From NCBI GenBank assembly GCA_023213395.1, contig CM041465.1, forward strand, positions 84,823,741 through 84,887,740: a DNA stretch of 64,000 bases, given 5' to 3'. The stretch comes from Cycas panzhihuaensis. Lineage: Eukaryota > Cycadophyta. Numbering within the stretch: position 1 is the first letter of the stretch; every line of letters starts with the position of its first letter. This document shows positions 35,666 through 46,331 of this stretch, piece by piece. Under the pieces are notes generated by a model, which ran no database searches, was not told the DNA's origin, and was given only the letters and a program-made list of their open reading frames with translations. Made by a program: the position numbers and the translations under genes.

Positions 35666-36829
35666 CTGCTGTGGCCACCGGATCCTCTGCTCGGGTGACA
35701 TCCTTATCTCCTAGCCCTCCGCTAGCCACAGGTACCTCATCCCTGCACGCCCTCCGCCGCCTGCCTCTGCGGTGGACCGCTCGACCCTCACCTCTCCGGA
35801 TCTCCTCACGATCCGTAGCTCGGCCCTCGGTCTCTTGCTGCCTCGCCGCCTCAGGAGCTCCTGATGGCTGTGATGGACCTGCCTCTCCTGCAGGTCGTGA
35901 TGGGCCAACCCCATCTCCCCCATCATCGCTATCATCGCCTCCATCGTCATCGTCGTCATCGCTGTCGTCGATGGGTGCTCCTGCTCCTCCTGCTCCGTCA
36001 TCACTCTCCCACCTCACTGCTCTGTAAGGCTATGCTATGTAATCTGTTAGAGTGAGGAGGTCGAGTGATGTCGCGTTGACCAACCGACGGATATGGGCCT
36101 AGTCCTCCATCCCTCGGAGTCTGGTCTGCCACCTGTGGACCATCGGGGCCTACCTCACTATGGGGAATGGCCCCCCTGCCGGCGCCACTACTACAAAGTG
36201 ATAAAACCAAAGACCGCAGAACGTCAGTAAGAAAATCCTCCCCTGCCTGACCTCCTGATGGTATCTAGTTGGGCGACGAGGTTCGCCGCAACTAGAGTGG
36301 CCCAGTCCATCCTCTCGCCGACCTCACACCGGCGCGCTGCGTCCACCCATCCTCCTGGGATCTCCCTGTAGTTCTGTTTCCGGGAGATCCGGAACAGAAT
36401 GCATAGTAAAATAAGTTTCCTCACCCGAGGAATCCCTGACATGAGTACTGTTTGGAGGGGGGCTCCCCTCCGCTGCCACCTATCTGCCCCCGTGAGGAAC
36501 TGAGCCGCCTCCCTGTGTGCTGCCTCGGTGCTAGGCAGCGTCCTCAGTCTCACGGGTCTCCCTGTCGCTGGCACCCCTAGGATCCATCTAATATCCTCTG
36601 GGGTGATGGTAATATCTCCTATCTGAGGCAAGTGGAATACGTGCCTCCTCCTGTCCTAGTGTGACACTATGTCCACTAAGAGCTGCTAAGATGATGCGAA
36701 CTGGGGGGTCTTCAGGGCCTTGTACAGGCCGCATCTCGTCAGGGTCACCCTGTCCTCCTCGGTCGCCATCTCCAGGTAGCTCAGGATGGGCATGCCGACG
36801 TTTTCGTAGTTATCCACCGCGGTAACTGC
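35666..36829 (-). pseudogene. Gypsy A opposite-strand gene, exon 2: plant mobile domain and acidic linker
   Basis: The N-terminal half reads AVTAVDNYENVGMPILSYLE, TRCGLYKALK, then HVFHLPQIGDITITPEDI and RWILGVPATGRPVRL, the recognisable plant mobile domain (PMD, aminotransferase-like family). It continues to about 36224. After a frameshift (7 bp shorter than B near 36205-36230) the frame runs VVAPAGGPFPI, MVHRWQTRLRG and then a very acidic and Pro/Ser/Gly-rich linker (35655-36017). TAG codons at 36656-36658 and elsewhere break it. Such domains occur in plant transposons and in host MAIN/MAIL proteins; molecular function is not settled. Confidence 0.7.
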
Positions 36830-37302
36830 CTGCATTCACCAAAGTCAGTCAAAGTTAGCCTCCTAGTAGTCATCCAGGCTCCTAGCTGCTTCTCTGGTTG
36901 TCTTTTCTGGTTTTCAGGGGCTGTTTGGGCCCTTGTTTATTTTTTCTGATTTTATGCCTGCATCTGGCTCCAAATTTAGCTAGATCGCTAAAATTGAGCG
37001 GTCCTGGCGCTCGCTCCTTCCCAATATCATGACCAAGATTAAGTGGCGCGATCTTGGTCATGCAGACACCCCAAGAACCCCCAAAAGGGGCTTTTGGCCC
37101 AGAAAATCAGAAAATTTTTGTGGTGGACCCCGTGGCCCACCGGACCACGCCTAATGCCCAGGTCCCCGCCTCTTTCTGGGTCCAATTTGGACTCCGAGAG
37201 GCCTCTAATTGCCCATAAGGGGCATAAAATGCATTAAAAATTAATTAAAAAGTAATGAAATTCAAATTTCGAAATGATGAGGGTTTCGTTAGATCCACTC
37301 AC
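36830..37302 (-). other. Predicted intron 1 of the opposite-strand gene (A)
   Basis: 473 bp with donor GTGAGT (37297-37302 reversed) and acceptor GAATGCAG (36830 reversed). Joining keeps the frame from an eight-codon exon to the PMD exon in phase 0. The acceptor is present in B, the donor in C; B has AT for GT at the donor. Prediction only. Confidence 0.55.
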
Positions 37303-37326
37303 TGGATCTAGCCTAACTGTCGCCAT
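37303..37326 (-). pseudogene. Gypsy A opposite-strand gene, exon 1 (eight codons)
   Basis: ATG at 37324-37326 (reversed) followed by codons for MATVRLDP and then a GTGAGT donor. B (44565-44588) and C (58727-58750) have the same ATG with MATVRPDP or MATVRPDPM-like codons at the same place. It lies about 150-160 bp downstream of a TATA box in all three copies. Too short to prove by itself, convincing only together with the phase-correct intron. Confidence 0.5.
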
Positions 37327-37473
37327 CTCGTCTCTAGGGTCGTGATACTGCCTCGCGCCGAATCTAGCCGGATCGCCTCCTGTGCCTCCGGTCGTGAGCG
37401 CTCGCGTCGTAAGGGAAAGGCTCGGTTTCGACGAGAGCCGGTGAAAATGAATTCAATTTTCATCGCTTTTTCC

Positions 37474-37480
37474 TTATATA
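37474..37480 (-). promoter_or_regulatory. TATA box, likely promoter of the opposite-strand gene (A)
   Basis: On the minus strand CTTTATATAAGGAAAA. The same TATATAAGGAAAA occurs in B (44398-44410) and C (58560-58572), 148-161 bp before the exon 1 ATG in each. As TATATA is near-palindromic it might also serve the plus strand toward the second RNase H. Confidence 0.5.
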
Positions 37481-37996
37481 AAGTGGGCCCCGTGCACTTT
37501 TTCCGTTTCTGGCTCCGCGACAGTCGTTTGGACCGTTTCGTTGCCCTCATAGCCTTTGCCTTCTGGCCCTGTCGCTCATTGTGCCCCATGGACGCCCTTT
37601 CTGCCTCTCCTCGTGGGAGCATTTATGGCGCCTCATTATTGCACTTTTGGCAGGGCCCTTTTGCACTATTTTGTGCGCTGCTCCCGTGCATGCCCGAGTT
37701 TATACTCGTTTGGCTTGTTTCGCCTGCACTGCTTTTCTTTTTGACCTCAAGCGTCCCGAAAGGAAATGCTCCCCCCGTCTGGGGGCATGTTTTACTTTCC
37801 CAAGCAACCTTTGGCACACCAGGGCGTCCTTTCTCTGCCCACTCTCAGCCAGTGGCCGGATTGCTTACTTTCATTCTCGGGTAACCTCATTGCTAGGTCC
37901 TCCTACCCTTCTCAGCCTCTTTTGCGCTTACCATTCCAGTCTTTATTTTGCTGTCATTACTATTTATGTTTGTTTACCAGAGCTTAGTATCCAGCC

Positions 37997-38407
37997 ATGT
38001 CTCTCCTCATTTTCACCGATGGTGGAAGTCGTGGCAACCCCGGACCTTCCGCCACGGTGGATCCTTCAGAGCCCCTCCGACACGACTTCATGCTCCGGTC
38101 TTTCTTCCCTAGGCTACCAATAACGAAGCCGAGTACACTATTATTATTGAAGCCCTTACTGATGCTCTCCGTTTCCATCACGGTTCCATTATGTTGTTTT
38201 ACGATTCTCAGGTCGTGGTGTCCCATCTCACCCAGTTTACTGTGTGCGATGCCCTCACCGAGAACCTCGCTCACCGCCAGGTCTCTTCTGGCTTATTTTT
38301 TGTCAGTAGATATTCGGCATATCCTGAGGCACCTCAACGCTGAGGCTAACGGCCTTGTCCACCTCATCCTTGAGCATCGCCTCCCTCTTCTAGACGACCG
38401 CCCTTGA
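37997..38407 (+). pseudogene. Gypsy A second RNase H (aRNH), frameshifted
   Basis: Begins MSLLIFTDGGSRGNPGPSA and then goes out of frame. The rest is found in another frame as ATNNEAEYTIIIEALTDAL, FYDSQVVVSHLTQ. It ends LPLLDDRP with TGA. The catalytic D, E and D are still visible across frames. This is an archaeal/type-I-like RNase H separate from the one fused to RT. An acceptor-like TTTGTTTACCAG ends 16 bp upstream of the ATG. The intact form is in C (57618-58037). Confidence 0.8.
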
Positions 38408-38750
38408 GACTTGCCTGGCCAGCCCGTGCCCAAGTCTCTGGTTGCTCCGGTCGATTGCTTTGCTATGTTTGCTGGATGCCCTCCTACTTCACGCTGCACT
38501 TCGGCAATGGGGGCACCCCCTTCTTCTTGCTTCTTTCTGCCAGTCGATGTTTGGGCGACGCGTAGGCAGCCCCTACGTTGTCCTCGTCTTCGTCTCCCTT
38601 GTCCACGCGTTCCGCCACGACACTTGCCTACGCCCTTGGTCCATGTGCCGCTCTTTATTGTTTTATATATATATGCATGTTCTACTCATATTTTTGGATT
38701 GTCAGCATTCGCCATTACATTGTGCTTCCGAGCAGTGAGGCTCTGCTACC
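38408..38750 (+). other. Gypsy A spacer between second RNase H and purine tract
   Basis: Several overlapping open frames exist, but their translations differ between A, B and C, so I see no gene. Sequence is conserved at the DNA level among the copies. Confidence 0.5.
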
Positions 38751-38760
38751 AAGGGGGCAG
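38751..38760 (+). other. Polypurine tract of gypsy A
   Basis: AAGGGGGCAG ends exactly at the 3' LTR start TGTTTCCC. B and C have GCGAGGCGA here, a poorer tract. Confidence 0.8.
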
Positions 38761-41371
38761 TGTTTCCCAGCTACTGGGAGTGGACTCGAGGTGCATCGAC
38801 ACAGGTTTGCTCAGGTATATTCTCTTACCCTTTTTGCCTTGGTATGATTAAGGTTATTTAGAGTAGATTGCTTGACATATGCCTACCTGCACGCATTGCT
38901 TGTCTGCTTGCCCATAATGCATGTGCCTAACGGCACACCTTCAGCCTATGACGACTCACAAGGGGGGCATTCTCAAAGAATGCGACACCTCAGATGGCAT
39001 GACCACCCATGATGTCTCCAAAGTCTCACGGGTTTGTTTCTACTAGTTTACTTGCTCATGCTGCGACATGTCGTCTGCATTGCCATCCTTTCTAAGTCAA
39101 ACTCAATCCTTAGTTAGGACTTTTTTGGTTGTTTTGGGTATGTGCCCACTGCTTGGGCATTCCCTCAGCTGATTTAATTCATAATTAGTTTCTGTTTTTG
39201 CTTCAAAACCTGATTCTGCTGCTTGTTTTTCTTTTTTTTAGTTTTAGGCTGATACCGCAGTAAACTAAGCGATACCGCAGAGTTTGCAGTGGTACCGCAG
39301 AGTTTGCCGAAGTACGACTGTTTGAAATTTAAAAAAAGAGAAGCACGCGACAGTTTCCGCTTTTTTCACGAAACTGCCGCGTGGCTTCGTTCGATTGGAG
39401 GCGCCCTGACATCCCCAACATTCACCTGCTGTGAACAGGGGATAAAGGGAATTTTCCTCCCCATTTCCAGGGATCTTTTGCTCATTTTTTCAGACTTTTT
39501 GCCCATTTTCTAAACTTTCAAGAGGATTTTCCAAGAGACTGCACACAGGAAAAGACAGAAAATACATTAAGTTCATGCACAAAGAATCGAGGAGGGTGAA
39601 CCAGTGCCACTGGATTTTGTAGGCCATCACGCCTTACTAATCTCTACAACCAACTTTATTCCCCTTGCAGCTGCTTAGAGATTCAAGGGACTTCTTCAAC
39701 CAAGAAGCTGCCCCAAAGACTTACTTCACACCCAACTTCACAAGGAGCCTCTTCCATCTATACTTCAGCAGGACATACTCATAATCAGCCTCCATTTGAC
39801 CTTCATTGCTGCTGTTCCTAGTGGCAGGAAGCATGCTTGACCTTTCTACACAAGGTACCCCTTAGTTTTGCTTGCAAATTCTTGTATTTTACTTGCATTT
39901 TTCCTTCTTTTCACTTGTACTTCCTTCTCTTTTTTACTTGCAAACCTTTGGGTATGCTTGCAATCGTTTTTATATTTTTACTAGCAAGCATTCCACCTCT
40001 TCTTTCTCCCTGCTTACCTCTTCTACCCCATAAATGAAAGTGACTATCATTGGCCATAGCTACCCCGTAGTGCTATCTTGACCCAAATCCACTTTCCCGG
40101 TGTTTTCTTTGGAGTCCCTCATTTTCTCCAAGCCTTCTTTTACTCCTTCCTTAGTCAGCCAGAGTAAGGGAGCATACACGAGGATTCAAGGGAGATAGGC
40201 GGGTTCCGCCCCCATTGCCGTCCTTCTCCCCAAGGGTTCCGCCCCTTGTCCTCTTCCCTCACTGCACGCCTGCCTCAAGGAACGGGTCGAAGGAGTTTAG
40301 GGGATTGTATCAGGGCATCCGGACCGGTTTGGGATAATCCGCATCCACCTTGTTACCACCCAGCATTCCTTTCCCGAGCCCTTTGGAGACCTCCCGTGGG
40401 TGAGTTAGCCATCCCGAGGCTATACTTAATTCCACTTTATGTGTGTGTAGCATTTGGTAGTGTAGGAGTATCTCGTGCACTCTTATTTCGTTTTTGCTAC
40501 ATTCTAACACATAACTTAGTTTATTTAGTTGAGTTGATTTCAGTTTGCAATACATATATATATATCTCCTTGTATATTTTGTAGCCTCTCTCCCGGGAGG
40601 AAGGTGCTTTTCGTGCTTTCTTGTAGGATCACGTTGGTGGAGGTGGTGCGTGGAGTGAACCCATTGCCGGTTAGCTCCCATACGGTATTTTCTGTCCTTT
40701 AGTTTTGAGTTTCCTTTCCGTCCTTTCATTTCATTTGGTTTCGCATGCTCACGGGGAGGTAAGTGAACCCCCTTACCATCGTAAACCGGCGTCGCATGGG
40801 TGGAGAAAGGAGGAAGAGAGAGCGGAACCTAGTGAGATTTACCGTGCTTCTACCTCAAACGCCGGATCTAGGTAATCCTCTTGTTTCCTTCGTGTTTCCC
40901 TTTATATTAGTCTTATCTTTTTGTATCTGCCTGATAGATAAGAAAGGATAAGAAACATAAAGGAAAAGAAAAAAATAATTGTTTCTTTGCATTTACTCTT
41001 CTGCACTAGTTTCTTGTTTTACGTAGCATAGTGTAGATACCCCCCCTTTTGTGTCGAACCTAAGCTATCCCTTTTGCCGTTTGCTTGCTTGTTGGATCAG
41101 TTGTCCCCCCTTGGCTTTGTTGCCTTCTCATCGCCTTGAGAAGCTGCAACGCGCGAGGCACCTCCTCTCCTTCCCGGCCATCCGAAGGGTAGGAAGGCCT
41201 CGTTTTCGCACGGTTACCTGGAAGCAACTAGGCACCTTATAGTCCCGAACCCACGCTCCAGCGTACGGACGTCCTGCGAGGTGAGGTCCTCGCTGTCTAG
41301 CCTAGTTAGCGTAGTGTCCTTTTATCCCCCTTTGCTAGATGTAGGATCACCACCCCGCAGAGAGCATTTCA
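38761..41371 (+). repeat. 3' LTR of gypsy A
   Basis: 2611 bp, alignable end to end with the 5' LTR. It ends GAGCATTTCA followed by the GACAC duplication. Carries the GTAAGT site at 40759-40764. Confidence 0.95.
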
Positions 41372-41376
41372 GACAC

Positions 41377-43102
41377 CTTCCTCTCGGGAGAGAGGGCACA
41401 AGATATGCCAAGAAACGTATATATATATGTAAACTGAAATCAACTAAAACCAAGATCTAAGCTACGCATGGGAATATAACTGAACAAAATGAAAGCACAC
41501 AATAAACACTCACACTACTATGTACCATAAAGAACATACAAAATGGAACTGAGTATAGCATCGGGATGGCTAACTCACCCACGGAGGACTCCACGGAATT
41601 CGGGAAGGCAACACTAATTGGCAACAGGGTAGTGATGGGTTATCTATGCCAAACGGAAAGCTCAAACCAAATCTCCTAAACTTCCCTAGTCCGTTCCCTA
41701 AGAAAGCATGGATGATAAAGGGAAAGAGGACAAGGGACAGAACCCTTGGGGAGAAGGACAACAATGGGGGACGGAACCCCACCTACCTCCCTCAAATCCT
41801 CGTATGTACATCTTTACACTGGCTAACTCAGGAAAAGGGGAAAGGGATATCTTAGGGAAAATGGATGGGCTCCAAAGAAACACAGGAAAATACCTCTAAT
41901 CTAGAGCAGCACTATGGGAGAGTTGTAACTAACTAAGATCACTTTCATTGAACAATAAGGAAAATAGCAAAGAAAGTGATTGCAAGTAAGTAAAATGAAG
42001 TTGCAAGTAAAAAAAAAATAAGAAAAAAATAAGAAGTACCTTGTATGAGAAGGTTATGCATACACTTTGCCACTTGGAACAGTAGCAATAAACAACATCT
42101 AGGGACTGATTTTGAGTGATCCTTGCAAGAGGGTGGGTGAAAGAAACTGTTTGCAAGTTAGGAGCTGAAAGTTAGCTCTTGGAGCAGCTTTCTGAGTGAA
42201 GAAGTCTCTTGAATCCTTGAGCACCTGCAAAGAAGAATGGAGCTTGCTATGGAGAGCAGTAGGGGGCAGCAATGGCCCTGCAAATCCAGTTGATGGCAGC
42301 CCACTTCACCTCTATCCAGTTGCTGTGTATGAAGTTTTTTATTTTTGTGTGTTTTCCTTGTGTAAAGTTTAGGAATTCTTCTTGGAAGTTTGAAAAATGA
42401 GTAAAAGATCTGAGAAATGGGGAGCAAAATCCCCTTTATCCCCCTATTCACAGCAGGTGAACGTTGGGGATGTCAAGGTGACTCGAATCAATGCACGCCA
42501 CGTGGTAGTTTCGTGAAAAAAATGAAAACTGTCGCGTGGTTCTCTTTTTTTTAATTTTAAACATCGTCTGGCAAACTCATGCGGTCATTGAAAACTACGC
42601 TACCGCTAAGTTTGCGCCAGATCACCGGAATAAAAAAAGAGAAAATAAACAGAAAAATCAGTTTTAGGGTAAAACAAAGGCTAAACATTAGCTAGAGTAC
42701 TGGGGAATGCCTGTGCAGCAAGGTGTACCCAAAACAATGCAAAGAGTCCTAACTAAGGATTAAATCAAACTTAGGAAGGATCGCAACATAAGTAACATGT
42801 CGAATTCAAAGCAAATAGGATCGACGAAACATCCCGGAGAACTGCGTGAAGACACCGTGGGTGGCTGTGCACCATACGGGGTGTAGCATTCGCTAAGGAA
42901 TACCCCCGCTGTGAGTCGTCATAGGCTGATGGTGTGCCTTAGGCACATGCATTATGAGCAAGTAGAAAGGCAATGTTTGCAGGCAGGCGTATGTCAAGCA
43001 ACCTACTCTAAATAACCTCAATCAAGCATGGGCAAGAAAAGTAAGAAAATATACCTGAACGAACTCGCCGATGCAGACGAGTCCATTCCCGAGGCTGGAA
43101 CA
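41377..43102 (-). repeat. 3' LTR of gypsy B, inner part
   Basis: Continuation of 24076-24857 after element A and its duplicated GACAC. The inner end, CTGGAACA at 43102, corresponds to the LTR start TGTTTCC. It contains no conserved gene. Confidence 0.92.
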
Positions 43103-43112
43103 TCGCCTCGCG
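43103..43112 (-). other. Degenerate polypurine tract of gypsy B
   Basis: The minus strand reads GCGAGGCGA before the LTR start, against AAGGGGGCAG in A. C has the same variant at 57268-57277. Confidence 0.5.
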
Positions 43113-43469
43113 CAGAGCCTCACTGCTCGGAAGCGTAATGTGATGGCGAATGCTGACAATGAACGATATGAGCAGCACATGCATATATATATAAAAGCAA
43201 TAAAGAGCAGCACGTGGACCAAGGGCGTAGGCAAGTGTCGTGGCAGAACGCATGGACAAGGGAGACAGAGACGAGGACAACGAAGGGGCTGCTTACGCGT
43301 CGTCTAACATCGACCTGAAACTGAAATAAACAAGTGAAAGGGGATGCCCCTGTTGTTGAAATGCAATGCAAAGCAGGGGGGCATCCAGCAAATAGAGCAA
43401 GTGATCTAACTGACAGCAACCGGAGGCTTGGGCACAGGCTGGCCAGGCAAGCCTCAAGGGCGGTCATCT

Positions 43470-43877
43470 AGAAGAGGGAGGTGACGCTCAAGGATGAGGC
43501 GGACGAGGCTATCTACCAAAGATTGAGGTGCCTAGGGATATGCTGAATATCCACCGATGAGAAACAAGCTAAAAGAGACCTGGCGGCAGACGCGAGGGCT
43601 CTCAGGTGAGGGCATCACACCTGGTAAACCTGGGTGAGATGGGACACCACGACCTGAGAATCGCAAAACAACACGATGGATCCACGATGGAAATGGAGAG
43701 CATCGGTAAGGGCTTCAATAACGGCCGTGTACTTAGCTTCGTTATTGGTAGCCTCGGGAAGAAAGACCTCAGAATGCAAGAAATCGTTTCCGGAGGGGCT
43801 GCAAAGAATCCACGCAGCGGCGGAAGGCCCGAGGTTACCGCGACTTCCACCATCGGTAAAAATGAGAAGGGATATGT
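43470..43877 (-). pseudogene. Gypsy B second RNase H (aRNH), inactive
   Basis: Readable over most of its length: LLIFTDGGSRGNLGPSAAA, LPEATNNEAKYTAVIEALTD, DSQVVVSHLTQVYQ, DIQHIPRHLN. The start codon is ATA where A and C have ATG. The catalytic Glu after NNEA is Lys. There is a stop after VYQV. So this copy cannot work. The acceptor-like TTTGCTACCAG upstream (43892-43894 reversed) is kept. Confidence 0.8.
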
Positions 43878-44397
43878 CTGAATACTAGATTCTGGTAGCA
43901 AACAAATAGCGATGAAAGCAAAGCAAAGACTCGAATGACGGGGAAAAATATGGGCAAGAAGGGTAGGAGGACCTAGCAATGAGGCTACCCGAGAGCGAAA
44001 GCAAGCAATCCGGCCACTGGCTGAAAGTGGGCGGAGAAAAGATGCCCTGGAGTGCCAAAGGTTGCTTTGAGAAGTAAAACATGCCCCCGGACGGGGGAGA
44101 ATTTCCTTTAGGGACCCCAGGAGCGAGAAAGGGATGCAAAAATGAGTCCAGGGCGGCGAAACGAGCCAAACGAGTATAAACTCAGGCATGCACGGGAGCA
44201 GTGCGCAAAATGATGCAGAAGGGCCCTAGCAAAAGTGCAATAATTAGGCGCCATAAATGCCCTTACAAGAGAAGACAAAAAGGGCATCCATGGAGCACAA
44301 TAGGTGATAGGGCCAGAAGGCAAAGGCTATCAGGGCAACGAGACGGTCCCAACGATCGTCATGAGCCGTAAATGTAAGAAGTGCTGGGGCCCCCGGC

Positions 44398-44404
44398 TAT
44401 ATAA
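44398..44404 (+). promoter_or_regulatory. TATA box of the opposite-strand gene (B)
   Basis: GGCTATATAAGGAAAACC, matching C almost exactly and A closely. It lies 161 bp before the exon 1 ATG. Confidence 0.5.
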
Positions 44405-44564
44405 GGAAAACCAATGAAAATCGAATTCATTTTCACCAGCTCTCGTGTGAAACCAGAGCTTTTCTCTTACGACGCGGAGCGCTACCTGACTTCAGAGGTA
44501 CGCAGGAGACGATCTGACCGTCAGATTCGAGCGCGGAGATAGTCGTTACAACCGTGGGGACGAG

Positions 44565-44588
44565 ATGGCGACAGTCAGGCCAGATCCA
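44565..44588 (+). pseudogene. Gypsy B opposite-strand gene, exon 1
   Basis: ATG followed by codons ATVRPDP at the same place as in A and C. The donor after it is ATGAGT instead of GTGAGT, so splicing here is probably lost. Confidence 0.45.
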
Positions 44589-45020
44589 ATGAGTGGATCT
44601 CACGAAACCCTCGTCACTTTAAAGTTCAAAGTTCATTGCTTTTTAGTTAACTTTTAAATGCTTTTTGTGCCCCTTATGGGCAATTAGAGGCCTCTCAGAG
44701 TCTGAATTGGACCCGGAAAGAGGCGGGGACCTGGGCATTAGGTAGCCCTGGTCCCGATGGGCCCCACGGAGGGTCCACCACAAAAATTTTTGATTTTCTG
44801 GGCCAAAACCCCCTCTTTTTAGGGGGGTTGCCGGCGGTGCCGCGGGACCCACTCCTAATTTAGCGGTACCGCTAAATTTGGAGCGGTACGCAGACAGAAA
44901 ATTAGAAAAAATAAGAAAGGGATCAAACAAATTTCAAAACCGTAAAAGACAACCGCATGCATAACCAGAGCCTAGATGACTACTAGGAGACTGACTTTGA
45001 CTGACTTTTGATGATTGCAG

Positions 45021-46219
45021 GCAGTTATCGCGGTGGATAACCGCGAGAACGTCGGCATGACCATCTTGAGCTACTTAGAGATGGCGACCCAGGAGGATAA
45101 GGCGACCCTGAAGAGATGTGGCCTATACAAGGCCCTGAAGACCCCCAACAGATCGATTAGGCCCCTAGTTGACATAGTGTCACACTAGGATAGGAGGAGG
45201 CACGTATTTCACTTGCCTCAGATAGGCGACATCACGATCACCCGAGGCGATATCAGTGATCCCGGGGTACCAAATGGCAGGGAGACCCGTGAGGTTAAGA
45301 GCGCTACTCAAAGATCGAGGCAAAGACACGTGAGGCACTGGGGTTCCTCACGGGATGACATGTGGGAGTAGAGGGAGCCCTCCGCAAGACTCATGTCACA
45401 GATTCCTTGGGTGAGGAAACTCATACTACTGTGCATTCTCGCTCCGTGATTTCAAAATGTAACTGTGGAGATCCCTGAGGATGGTGGACGCAGTTGGCAG
45501 AGGCCTACGAGAGGATGGATCGGGCCACCCTAGTTGCGAACCTCGCCCAACCAGACACCATCGAGATCGCTACCGAGGAGGATTTTCTTACAAAGACGCT
45601 GTTACAAAGGTCGGGTTTTTCGACCACTTTGCGGTAGTGGCACCGGCAGGGGGGCCATTCCCCATAGCGAGGTGGGCCCCGATGGTCCACAGGTGGCAGA
45701 CGAGACTCTGAGGGACAGAGGATCAGGCCCATGTCTGTCGGTTAGTCGATGCGACATCACTCGACCTCCTCACTCTGACTGACTACATAGTAGAGCCCTA
45801 CAAAGCAGTGAGGTGGGAGAGTGATGACAGAGCAAGCGGAGCAGGAGCTCCCATCGACGATGACAGCGACGACCACCACGATGATGGGGGCGACGACAGC
45901 GATGACAAGGGAGATGGGGCTGGCCCATCACGACCTGCAGGAGAGGCAGGCCCATCACACCATCGAGGGAGCGAGGGACCATCCGAGACTGCCGGAGGAG
46001 GGGCAGGCCCATTAGGAGCTGCCGAGACGAGCAGGGCGGCTGAGACCAGGGGACGCAGACTACAGATCGTGAGGAGATTCAGAGAGGCGAGGGTCGAGCC
46101 AGTCCCTGCCAGAGACAAGGTAGAGGCAGAGGATGTACCTGAGGATGAGGTACCTACAGCTGGCGAAGGGCCAAGAGATAAGGATGTCGCCCGAGCAGCG
46201 GATCCAACGGCCACGGCAG
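45021..46219 (+). pseudogene. Gypsy B opposite-strand gene, exon 2: PMD and acidic linker
   Basis: Starts after the acceptor GATTGCAG. It codes AVIAVDNRENVGMTILSYLE, then HVFHLPQIGDITIT, where the PMD begins to degrade. A TAG at 45186-45188 coincides with that of A. Frameshifts follow. The part from 45808 is open to the exon end (MRWESDDRASGAGAPIDDDS, GPSRPAGEAGPS). The acidic and low-complexity linker is well conserved with A and C. Confidence 0.65.
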
Positions 46220-46331
46220 GTGAGACCTAACCGTTTCCTTAGTTGTTTGACATCTAGATAGATTTTTGATTTCATTTCATTATGGTATGCAGTGGTGATA
46301 TACACTGACACATGGCATGTTGCCTTGGCAG
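46220..46331 (+). other. Predicted intron 2 of the opposite-strand gene (B)
   Basis: 112 bp, ACGGCAG|GTGAGACC to TTGCCTTGGCAG|GAGTAG. Phase 1 on both sides, giving a continuous frame from ATAG to VAEVQRL. Confidence 0.7.

Larger units (their letters stand above)
24858..41371 (+). mobile_element. Gypsy element A (youngest), complete, inside the 3' LTR of B
   Basis: Borders TGTTTCCC...CATTTCA with the direct repeat GACAC at 24853-24857 and 41372-41376. Length is 16514 bp. LTRs are 2622 and 2611 bp. Order on the plus strand: PBS, gag, protease, RT, RNase H, integrase, opposite-strand PMD gene, second RNase H, purine tract. It shares the family design with B and C. All large frames are broken, so it is not autonomous, but it is the most complete copy and serves as reference for the others. 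Confidence 0.95.

Noticed and set aside
37342-37884. 180-codon frame upstream of the second RNase H in A as a third extra protein (hydrophobic segments)
   Set aside because: B and C have partly similar frames (44189 and 58481 on the minus strand), but they diverge by frameshifts and overlap the opposite-strand gene's promoter. More likely a conserved untranslated region.
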